Shown here: positions 1 through 5,550 of the stretch, in pieces
How the letters are laid out: every line of letters starts with the position of its first letter
How positions within the stretch are numbered: the stretch's first letter is position 1
NCBI GenBank assembly: GCA_020058315.1
Contig: JAGVEK010000277.1
Coordinates: forward strand, 1 to 7,202
DNA: 7,202 nt
Origin: Candidatus Zixiibacteriota bacterium
GTDB taxonomy: Bacteria > Zixibacteria > MSB-5A5 > WJJR01
Direction: 5' to 3'
Translations under genes and position numbers: made by a program
The notes under the pieces: generated by a model
What the model saw: only the letters and a program-made list of their open reading frames with translations
Told to the model about the DNA's origin: nothing
The model's database searches: none

Positions 1-31
1 GTTGAAACATCCGATAAAAGAGCGTCAACAT
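1..31 (-). CDS. Start of an unidentified gene downstream of lpxB (cut by the left edge)
   Basis: An ATG at 31-29 on the minus strand opens a frame that stays open to the window edge and reads MLTLFYRMFQ. It begins 7 bases after the lpxB stop codon. A good ribosome binding site, GGTGA (43-39), sits 7 bases before the ATG and overlaps the lpxB stop, which suggests coupled translation in the same operon. Ten residues are too few to identify the product. Genes following lpxB in related clusters often encode lysophospholipid acyltransferase-like proteins, Kdo transferase or LpxK, and the hydrophobic, aromatic start would fit a membrane-associated enzyme, but that is inference from context only. 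Confidence 0.6.
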   Translation of the reverse strand, partial: MLTLFYRMFQ

Positions 32-38
32 AGCGGAA

Positions 39-1184
39 TCACCCGGCTCCGTGCAGGGACCGCTCGACGACGTCGGCACCACGTTGGACAGCCCCCGGTG
101 GTCCCAGCTTCTCCCTCACCTCAGCCAGTCCATCCACTTGCGTCTTGCGCGCGGAATCGTCCTCAAGCAAGGCGATCACCTCGCGCGCCAGCGCGGCGGC
201 TGTGGCGACCGACTGAACAAGTTCGGGAACGATCCGCCGTTTGGCAATGAGGTTCGGCATCGCGACATAGGGGACTTTGACGAGCGATTTTGCAATGGCG
301 AAGTTGACTGCGCCCGTCCGATACGCGGTCACCATGGGTGTGCCGAGGATCGCGCACTCGACCGTCGTTGTGCCGGTTTTTGTGAGCACAACGTCGGCCG
401 CGGCCATGAGATCATAGACATCCGGAGTCATCGACAAAGGGACGGGACCTTCGGAAAGAACTGTCGTCGTCTCGCTCAGGGAGCGATGAACACCGACGGA
501 CCCGCATACTCCGGGAACAGTTTCCGCAATCAGTTTGAGCGTTTCAGTGAAAAGCGGGAGGTGCGCATTCAAATCCTGGACACGGACTCCCGGCATCAGA
601 GCGACCAGCTGCTGCGACGGGGCAACACCGAACCGCTCCCGCAGGACTTCACGTGCTGCCGATGGCCGGACCAGATCAACCAGCGGATGCCCGATCCATT
701 CGGCATCCACCCCATAGTGCTTGAAGAACTCCTTCTCGAACGGGAAGACAACGATCGCGCGATCGATGCAGCGCTGGAATATCTTGATACGTCCCTGGCC
801 CCAGGCCCAGAGCTGCGGCACAATGTAGTAGAGAACCGGAATCTGGTCCGCGTGCACTCTGCCGGCGAGTTTGAGATTGAATCCCGGGAAGTCGATCAGA
901 ATGACGCCATCGGGACGACGCCTCTTGATCTCTCGATGCAGTGAGTGGAGACGCTGACGAAATTTCAGGATCGAGCGGAAGACCTCGGCGAATCCCATCA
1001 CCGCCCAACCGTGCGCATCCTGCCAAAGTTCGCATCCGGCCGCGGCCATGCGATCGGAGCCAACACCCCAGATCGACCAATCGGGGTGCCGCCGCTTGAG
1101 TTCCGCGACCAACAGAGAACCATGGAGATCCCCCGACGGCTCGCCGGCAACGATGCAGAGGGATTTGGGTGGTGCAAGTAACAT
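39..1184 (-). CDS. lpxB: Lipid-A-disaccharide synthase
   Basis: LpxB (glycosyltransferase family 19) condenses UDP-2,3-diacylglucosamine with 2,3-diacylglucosamine-1-phosphate (lipid X) to form the lipid A disaccharide at the cytoplasmic face of the inner membrane. At 381 residues it is full length for the family. Visible family signatures are AGEPSGDLHG (13-22), MGFAEV (63-68), IDFPGFNLKLA (97-107), PQLWAWGQGRIK (123-134), FPFE (147-150) with GHPLVD (165-170), and the C-terminal TGTTTVE (270-276) and PNLIAKRRIVPEL (310-322) segments. The usual PGSR motif reads PGVR (198-201): the arginine is kept at position 201 but the serine is replaced by valine. The ATG at 1184 lacks a clear Shine-Dalgarno sequence. 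Upstream is a 283-bp repeat-filled gap separating it from the rest of the cluster, so it may have its own promoter; I cannot identify one. Confidence 0.96.
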   Translation of the reverse strand: MLLAPPKSLCIVAGEPSGDLHGSLLVAELKRRHPDWSIWGVGSDRMAAAGCELWQDAHGWAVMGFAEVFRSILKFRQRLHSLHREIKRRRPDGVILIDFPGFNLKLAGRVHADQIPVLYYIVPQLWAWGQGRIKIFQRCIDRAIVVFPFEKEFFKHYGVDAEWIGHPLVDLVRPSAAREVLRERFGVAPSQQLVALMPGVRVQDLNAHLPLFTETLKLIAETVPGVCGSVGVHRSLSETTTVLSEGPVPLSMTPDVYDLMAAADVVLTKTGTTTVECAILGTPMVTAYRTGAVNFAIAKSLVKVPYVAMPNLIAKRRIVPELVQSVATAAALAREVIALLEDDSARKTQVDGLAEVREKLGPPGAVQRGADVVERSLHGAG

Positions 1185-1210
1185 AAGACGCTTGTCAAGT
1201 TACACGCTTA

Positions 1211-1236
1211 CAGGGGCGTATTGCAATACGCCCCTG
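1211..1236. repeat. Perfect 26-bp palindrome upstream of lpxB
   Basis: The 13-base arm CAGGGGCGTATTG (1211-1223) is followed immediately by its exact reverse complement CAATACGCCCCTG (1224-1236). It lies 26 bases before the lpxB start codon, so an lpxB leader transcribed from further upstream would contain it as a stem. The outer part CAGGGGCG recurs at 1369-1376 within the neighbouring palindrome, which suggests that both belong to one family of dispersed palindromic elements with AGGGGCG termini. A dimeric regulator operator is possible, but the shared termini favour a repeat element. No base-run typical of an intrinsic terminator follows on either strand. Confidence 0.85.
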
Positions 1237-1313
1237 CGGATGGAATCCGAATTGTCTCACACTCTCCGAGTGAATGATGTCGTCCTCCTAAACGCCCGCC
1301 CGATGTTCCAATC

Positions 1314-1383
1314 GTAGAGGCGGCCCTGTGTGGCCGCCCGTTCTCACCGTGCTGAGAGGGCGCCCACACAGGGGCGCCCCTAC
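1314..1383. repeat. 70-bp imperfect palindromic (MITE/REP-like) element
   Basis: The left arm 1314-1339 starts GTAGAGGCGGCCC and the right arm 1358-1383 ends GGGGCGCCCCTAC. The 26-base arms match as reverse complements at 23 positions. The 18-base spacer can pair further (TCTCA at 1342-1346 with TGAGA at 1353-1357), so nearly the whole element folds into one long hairpin. Both ends show the GTAG(G/A)GGCG signature. There is no coding potential and no transposase nearby. It resembles short non-autonomous palindromic repeats scattered between genes in many bacteria, though I cannot confirm copies elsewhere in this genome. Confidence 0.8.
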
Positions 1384-1429
1384 GGACGGTCGGATGCGCT
1401 TCTTTCGTCGGGCGGCGGCCCACCCGCAA

Positions 1430-1471
1430 CTTCCGTATCCAACAAGATACCGGAGGACGGTTCGTCCCTAC
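1430..1471. repeat. Tandem hairpins containing the oxidoreductase stop codon
   Basis: There are two adjacent inverted repeats. One pairs 1430-1439 with 1446-1456 (CTTCCGTATC against GATACCGGAGG, one bulged base and one G-T pair, loop CAACAA). The other is a perfect 5-bp stem, GGACG (1455-1459) with CGTCC (1463-1467). On the minus strand the unit begins GTAGGGACGAACCG, whose TAG (1470-1468) is the stop codon of the oxidoreductase gene. The GTAGGG start matches the ends of the neighbouring 70-bp element. Hairpins right after a stop could stabilise the mRNA end or help termination, but no T-run follows, so it is not a standard intrinsic terminator. Confidence 0.6.
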
Positions 1472-2490
1472 CGGGCCGCAACGGGTAAGAGTGACACCGA
1501 CGCAGCTTCCCGGCACGTCCGAACAATGTCAAGCGCCACGCGTAAAGATTTTGCACCCTCCGCAAGGCTCACCCGTGGCGCGCGCCCCGCCGCCACCGCT
1601 TCATGGAAATCGGCCAGTTCCGCCTCGAGTGCATCGAATATCGTCACTGGAGTCGTCCAGCGTGCCACGCGTCTCCCCTGACCCTCAGCCAGCGTCATGT
1701 ATTCTTTTGCGGGCAGATCCTCGCCGGTACGAAATAGACGATAAGAGTCGGCGGATTTCTGTGACAGATCGATCGATGTGTAGTGATCGTGGGAGAATAT
1801 CCTGATCTTTCGCATCGGATTGGTCGAGATACGTGACGCCGTCAGGTTTGCGACACAGCCACCCGGAAATTGGAGCCGGCAGTTGGCAATGTCATCCGTC
1901 TCCGCAAGGACCGCAACTCCCGAGGCGCGGATCTCGGCCGGTTCCTCCCCGACCAGCCAGCGCGCCAGATCGATGTCATGGATCATCAACTCCAGCACCA
2001 CATCGGTTGCCAGACCGCGCAGGGAGAACTGATTCAGGCGGTGCGCTTCGATGAAGCGAGGCGAGCCGATGCGGTCACGCACCGCGCTGACGGCTGGATT
2101 GAACCGTTCGATCTGACCTACTGCCCCGAGGACGCCCGCCCGGCCGGCCATATCGACCAGCGACTCGGCCTCTGCGTTTGATGCGCAGACCGGTTTTTCG
2201 ACGAATATGTGGCGCCCGAGTTCGATTGCCCGGCAGGCGATGGGGAAATGCGATTCCGTCGGAGTGCAGACAGAGACCGCATCCACCCGCCCCAGCAGCT
2301 CTTCCATGTCGCGGCACACTGGCAATCCGTATTGTGTCGCCACGTCGAGGCTGCGATTCGAGTCGATGTCGTACACGCCGGCCAGATGCCAGCCGGCCGA
2401 TTCGTGAAGGATCCGTGCATGATGGGCACCCAGGTGCCCGACCCCCACGACACCGATCGCTGGCCGCCCACCGGAGGAAGGGCGGTTCAT
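1468..2490 (-). CDS. Gfo/Idh/MocA-family NAD(P)-dependent oxidoreductase in the lipid A cluster (GnnA-like position)
   Basis: A 340-residue protein with the two-domain Gfo/Idh/MocA layout. The N-terminal Rossmann fold carries the dinucleotide-binding motif GVGHLG (16-21), the EKP signature with the expected catalytic lysine is at 98-100, and the C-terminal substrate domain contains HDID (171-174), the usual site of the His/Asp pair. Members oxidise or reduce sugars and nucleotide sugars. The start is set by the 4-bp ATGA overlap with the end of lpxA and by GGGGAG (2506-2501) ten bases upstream, so translation is probably coupled. The slot between lpxA and lpxB is where gnnA sits in Acidithiobacillus; GnnA oxidises the 3-hydroxyl of UDP-GlcNAc so that GnnB can aminate it. 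No aminotransferase is present here, so the substrate stays open. The family call is firm; the GnnA role is inference. Confidence 0.9.
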   Translation of the reverse strand: MNRPSSGGRPAIGVVGVGHLGAHHARILHESAGWHLAGVYDIDSNRSLDVATQYGLPVCRDMEELLGRVDAVSVCTPTESHFPIACRAIELGRHIFVEKPVCASNAEAESLVDMAGRAGVLGAVGQIERFNPAVSAVRDRIGSPRFIEAHRLNQFSLRGLATDVVLELMIHDIDLARWLVGEEPAEIRASGVAVLAETDDIANCRLQFPGGCVANLTASRISTNPMRKIRIFSHDHYTSIDLSQKSADSYRLFRTGEDLPAKEYMTLAEGQGRRVARWTTPVTIFDALEAELADFHEAVAAGRAPRVSLAEGAKSLRVALDIVRTCREAASVSLLPVAAR

Positions 2491-3281
2491 GCGCGCATCA
2501 CTCCCCGCTTGGAGGAGGCAATGAATTCGAGAAGGTGTCTGATCTCGGAAGAATCCAGCTTCTCGTCTCGGAGTTTCTCGAGCGCTTGTGTATGATTCAG
2601 TTTGGACCGGAACAGAATCCGGAAAGCCCGCGAAAGCGTGGTAACCTGTTCCTCAGAGAACCCGCGCCGTTCGAGGCCAATCTTGTTGACCGATACAACC
2701 CTGCACGGGTACCCACCCACGATCGCGTACGGCGGCACATCCTGGGTCACGCGGAACCCGCCGCCAACCAGCACATGCTCCCCGATCATCGAAAACTGAT
2801 GCACGACGACGCCGCCGCCCATGATCGCCCAGTCGCCAATGGTCACATGTCCGCCCAACTGAACGGCGTTGGCCATGATCACACGGTCGCCGAGCAGACA
2901 ATCATGGGCGACATGAGTGTAGGCCATGAGCAGGCAGTCAGCACCAACTCGAGTTTCGCCTCGCGCGAGTGTGCCGCGATTGAGCGTGGCATACTCGCGG
3001 ATGACCGTGCGGTCGCCCACGCGTAACAGCGTTTTCTCTCCGCCGAACTTCAGATCCTGGGGAACTGTGCCAACGATCGCTCCGTGGTGCACCTTCACTT
3101 CGCGACCCAGACGCGCTCCATCGGCGATTCGCGTGTGGGATCCGATAACCGAATCCGCGCCAATCTCGACATCGGCGTCGATTATGGCATAGGGCTCGAC
3201 CACCACGCCGGCATCAAGACGAGCGGCGGAATTGACAATTGCTGTGGGGTGAATCTGGGTCGAGGTAGTCACGATGTGCAC
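2487..3281 (-). CDS. lpxA: UDP-N-acetylglucosamine acyltransferase
   Basis: LpxA catalyses the first step of lipid A synthesis, transferring a 3-hydroxyacyl chain from acyl carrier protein to the 3 position of UDP-GlcNAc in the cytoplasm. The 264 residues form the hexapeptide-repeat left-handed beta helix of a trimeric enzyme plus a helical tail. The catalytic histidine is H126 in HVAHDC; H123, H145 (GGHV) and H161 (VHQF) match the other active-site histidines of E. coli LpxA. N199 and the RRGF pair (205-208) fit its UDP-sugar contacts. Position 174 is glycine, as in the E. coli chain-length ruler, which suggests a long acyl chain. The start is GTG at 3281; a second GTG at 3272 is better spaced from AGGA and would give 261 residues. 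The gene overlaps the oxidoreductase by 4 bp. The usual lpxD neighbour is absent. Confidence 0.96.
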   Translation of the reverse strand: MHIVTTSTQIHPTAIVNSAARLDAGVVVEPYAIIDADVEIGADSVIGSHTRIADGARLGREVKVHHGAIVGTVPQDLKFGGEKTLLRVGDRTVIREYATLNRGTLARGETRVGADCLLMAYTHVAHDCLLGDRVIMANAVQLGGHVTIGDWAIMGGGVVVHQFSMIGEHVLVGGGFRVTQDVPPYAIVGGYPCRVVSVNKIGLERRGFSEEQVTTLSRAFRILFRSKLNHTQALEKLRDEKLDSSEIRHLLEFIASSKRGVMRA

Positions 3282-3326
3282 TTTCCTGTCTTGATCTAGA
3301 AAGTTTTGTGATCCGTATGAAGTGCT

Positions 3327-3347
3327 GGGCGGGTCTTGGACCCTCCC
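3327..3347. repeat. Hairpin between lpxC-fabZ and lpxA (first)
   Basis: GGGTC (3331-3335) pairs perfectly with GACCC (3339-3343) around a TTG loop, and after one C-T mismatch a further GGG/CCC pair extends the stem to 8 bp. It lies in the 113-bp gap between lpxC-fabZ and lpxA, within the likely lpxA leader. No T-run follows on the minus strand, so it is more likely an mRNA structure than a terminator, and a chance inverted repeat cannot be excluded. Confidence 0.45.
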
Positions 3348-3365
3348 CTATGGCAACAATCGGGT

Positions 3366-3379
3366 GCATCAAGAGATGC
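3366..3379. repeat. Hairpin just after the lpxC-fabZ stop (second)
   Basis: GCATC (3366-3370) and GATGC (3375-3379) form a perfect 5-bp stem with a 4-base loop. CGG/CCG flanks could extend it past two mismatches. It is 16 bases downstream of the lpxC-fabZ stop in the direction of transcription. There is no T-run, so transcription probably continues into lpxA. Short stems like this can arise by chance. Confidence 0.35.
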
Positions 3380-3394
3380 GACCGAATCCAACAT

Positions 3395-4792
3395 CTACCT
3401 TTCCATCAACATCGCCATCATCGTCGCTTCAGTGACCAGAACGTCGTCGACAAAGGCGCGTCCGGCGATCTTGCACATACCGCGCCGGAAAGACAGCATG
3501 TCCACTTCGAAGCGCAACTGGTCGCCGGGCCGCACGGGTCTGCGGAATCGCGCATCGTCGATCCCCAGGAAGTAGACCACCATCTGCTGCGGATTCTCGA
3601 TCATGTGGAGCAGCATCAGCCCGCCCGCCTGGGCCATCGCCTCGACAATCAGCACGCCCGGCATCACCGGATGGTGCGGGAAGTGGCCCTGGAAATACGG
3701 TTCGTTGAAGGTCACGTTCTTGATTGCCGTGACATGCTTTCCTGGTTTGAGGTTTGTGATCTTGTCGATCAGGAGCATCGGGTAGCGATGCGGCATGATG
3801 TTGGCGATTGCCTGTGCATCAAGCTGGACTCCCTGCTCGGGCGGCGGCGCTTTGTAGTTGTCGGCGAGCCGCTTCTTGTCGATCTCCGCGCGCAGCTTTC
3901 GTGCCAGAGCCACATTGGCGGCATGACCGGAACGCGCGGCGAGGATGTGCGCTTTGATCGGCATGCCGATCAGCGACAGGTCACCAATCAAATCGACGAC
4001 CTTGTGGCGCACCGGCTCATTGGGGAATCGCAACGGAACATCGGCGAGAATCCCCGTCTTGCCAATCCGGACTTTCTCCGGGTAGTGGAAGATCTCTTGC
4101 AGGCGGTCGGCGTCTTCCTGCGTGTAGCCATTGTCACAAATGACGACTGCGCTTTCGAGATTCCCACCTTTGATCAATCCCTGCTTGTGGAGAAACTCGA
4201 CTTCGGACATGAAACAAAACGTCCGCGCCGGGGCGTACTCGTTCACATACTCGTCTTCCAGCGAGCCGAGTGTCGTGTATTGTGTCCCCAGCGCCGGGTT
4301 TCGGTAGTCGACCATGAAGGTGACACGGAAATCTTCGGAAGGAAGAACTATCAGATCGACGCCACGGGCGGGTTCAGAGTAGTTGATCGGCCCGTCGGGT
4401 TCAAAATACGTCTTCGGTTCGTCCTGGGTCTCGATCCCAGCCTGAAGAAGTGCATCGACAAACGGCCTGCTGGAACCGTCGCCGACCGGCGGCTCGATGT
4501 TGTTCAGTTCGCAAAGGCAGTTATCGATTTCCAGCCCTGCGAGCGCCGAAAGCACGTGCTCGACTGTGTGCACCTTGGCATCGCCAAGCGCAATGGTCGT
4601 GCCCCGGTTGACATCGATCACATGGCTGATATCCGCCTTGAGATCGATCAACCCGCCGCCGCCCGGCACGCGAAAGACCACGCCTGTCCCAACCGGCGCG
4701 GGCAGGAAGCGGATGGTTGATGGGACTCCGGTGTGGAGTCCGGTGCCAGTCAGTTCGGCGGGCTTCTGGATGGTACGCTGATGTTTGTTCAT
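3395..4792 (-). CDS. lpxC-fabZ: Bifunctional UDP-3-O-acyl-GlcNAc deacetylase / 3-hydroxyacyl-ACP dehydratase (LpxC-FabZ fusion)
   Basis: A 465-residue fusion. The LpxC domain (about 1-305) is the zinc-dependent deacetylase that commits UDP-3-O-acyl-GlcNAc to lipid A. HTVEH carries the general base E78 and zinc ligand H79, RHKVVD supplies zinc ligands H263 and D267, and GHAAN carries the catalytic H290. After a linker (about 306-330, ending PPPEQGVQL) comes FabZ (about 331-465), a hot-dog-fold dehydratase of 3-hydroxyacyl-ACP. Its GHFPHHPVMPGVLIVEAM motif holds the catalytic H370 and E384, spaced 14 residues apart as in E. coli FabZ. All catalytic residues are present, so both activities are expected. 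The ATG at 4792 is one base after the upstream stop codon, with GGAG about 11 bases away. The fusion is typical of Bacteroidota and related phyla. Both enzymes act on the hydroxyacyl-ACP branch point between phospholipid and lipid A synthesis. Confidence 0.97.
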   Translation of the reverse strand: MNKHQRTIQKPAELTGTGLHTGVPSTIRFLPAPVGTGVVFRVPGGGGLIDLKADISHVIDVNRGTTIALGDAKVHTVEHVLSALAGLEIDNCLCELNNIEPPVGDGSSRPFVDALLQAGIETQDEPKTYFEPDGPINYSEPARGVDLIVLPSEDFRVTFMVDYRNPALGTQYTTLGSLEDEYVNEYAPARTFCFMSEVEFLHKQGLIKGGNLESAVVICDNGYTQEDADRLQEIFHYPEKVRIGKTGILADVPLRFPNEPVRHKVVDLIGDLSLIGMPIKAHILAARSGHAANVALARKLRAEIDKKRLADNYKAPPPEQGVQLDAQAIANIMPHRYPMLLIDKITNLKPGKHVTAIKNVTFNEPYFQGHFPHHPVMPGVLIVEAMAQAGGLMLLHMIENPQQMVVYFLGIDDARFRRPVRPGDQLRFEVDMLSFRRGMCKIAGRAFVDDVLVTEATMMAMLMER

Positions 4793-4793
4793 G

Positions 4794-5534
4794 CTACTGT
4801 GGGCTCCGCGAGAAGACCGAATCGAGAAAGGACGAGTCCGTCAGAGAAAAATACTCACCGCGGCGGATTGACCGATAGCGGGAGTATTCCGAGGATTGAC
4901 TCCGCTCGACAATGAAGTATACGCCGTCAGGGTCAGGGATTGGATTGAGCCTGATGAAATGGACCGAGTGGATGAGCCGGTGATCACCAAGCGCGTTCAT
5001 GAATGACACTCCCACGTGAAAGTAAAGAGCTGTATCCTTCCTCGCCTCAAGGATCGAGCGGTACCAAGAGACAAACAACTCTTTCGATTTCCTTAGGTTC
5101 TTACCGGGGAAGAGGTAGTCTCTAGGGACATTGCTCGGCTGGCGGAACAAGTCCGAAGACCTGCAGTCCCGGCTGGGTCTCAATCCGGAGGAGGAAGTCA
5201 GGTCTAAGGCGGGCGTCTGCCCAACGTTCGCGATCTCGTATGAGTAGCGGAAGAACGTGCTGTCGTTTCGGGTGCGGAACCCGGCAGTATCCAAGGAAAC
5301 AAGCACTTGGGGCGCGGTGGTGGCCTCTTCGAGGCTGGTTAGTCTCTCGGAGAGATCGTTCTGATGAGACATCAGGTCCAACTGGCGATCCCCGAAACGA
5401 CTCTGTGACGAAAACGTTCGCCACATCAAGAGAAGTGTTACAGCCGTCAGAGCGACGCTACCCAAAGTGAGCAAGTGCTGATACCTCTCGAGAAATGGAT
5501 GTTTCTCGCTGCCCTGTTTCGCCTGTCCGCCCAT
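4794..5534 (-). CDS. Unrecognised single-pass membrane protein upstream of lpxC-fabZ
   Basis: A 246-residue protein I do not recognise. After a charged start, one hydrophobic stretch (about 20-39, LLTLGSVALTAVTLLLMW) looks like a membrane anchor. A probable short coiled coil follows (about 47-75, with DLMSHQNDLSERLTSLEE). The rest has the alternating pattern of a beta-rich domain (VLVSLDTAGF, FFRYSYEIANVGQTPALDL), plausibly Ig-like, and ends in a serine- and arginine-rich tail. The ATG at 5534 has no good Shine-Dalgarno sequence. It starts 16 bases after the upstream gene and stops one base before lpxC-fabZ, so co-transcription is likely. Hand counts give about 47% G+C across 4981-5100 against 65% across 3901-3960 in lpxC, hinting at a different origin or relaxed constraint. 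A role in envelope assembly is only suggested by position. Confidence 0.75.
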   Translation of the reverse strand: MGGQAKQGSEKHPFLERYQHLLTLGSVALTAVTLLLMWRTFSSQSRFGDRQLDLMSHQNDLSERLTSLEEATTAPQVLVSLDTAGFRTRNDSTFFRYSYEIANVGQTPALDLTSSSGLRPSRDCRSSDLFRQPSNVPRDYLFPGKNLRKSKELFVSWYRSILEARKDTALYFHVGVSFMNALGDHRLIHSVHFIRLNPIPDPDGVYFIVERSQSSEYSRYRSIRRGEYFSLTDSSFLDSVFSRSPQ

Positions 5535-5550
5535 ATGCCAAGCTATCGCG

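Noticed and set aside
51..944. A 297-codon plus-strand frame opposite lpxB, and a similar 282-codon frame at 2178-3026
   Set aside because: Both lie opposite well-identified genes, have unnatural composition and show no family motif.
1193..1198. TTGACA on the minus strand upstream of lpxB
   Set aside because: It is only 8 bases before the start codon, so a matching -10 box would fall inside the coding region.
1205..1471. Palindrome cluster as a CRISPR array
   Set aside because: The repeats differ in sequence and length, the spacing is irregular, and there are no cas genes.
1208..1516. Open frames across the gap between the oxidoreductase and lpxB
   Set aside because: They run through palindromic repeats, lack ribosome binding sites and encode no recognisable protein.
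3308..4720. A 470-codon plus-strand open frame opposite lpxC-fabZ
   Set aside because: It is an antisense shadow: the minus-strand frame has complete LpxC and FabZ active sites, while this one has no recognisable domain. Long antisense frames are common in high-G+C genes.
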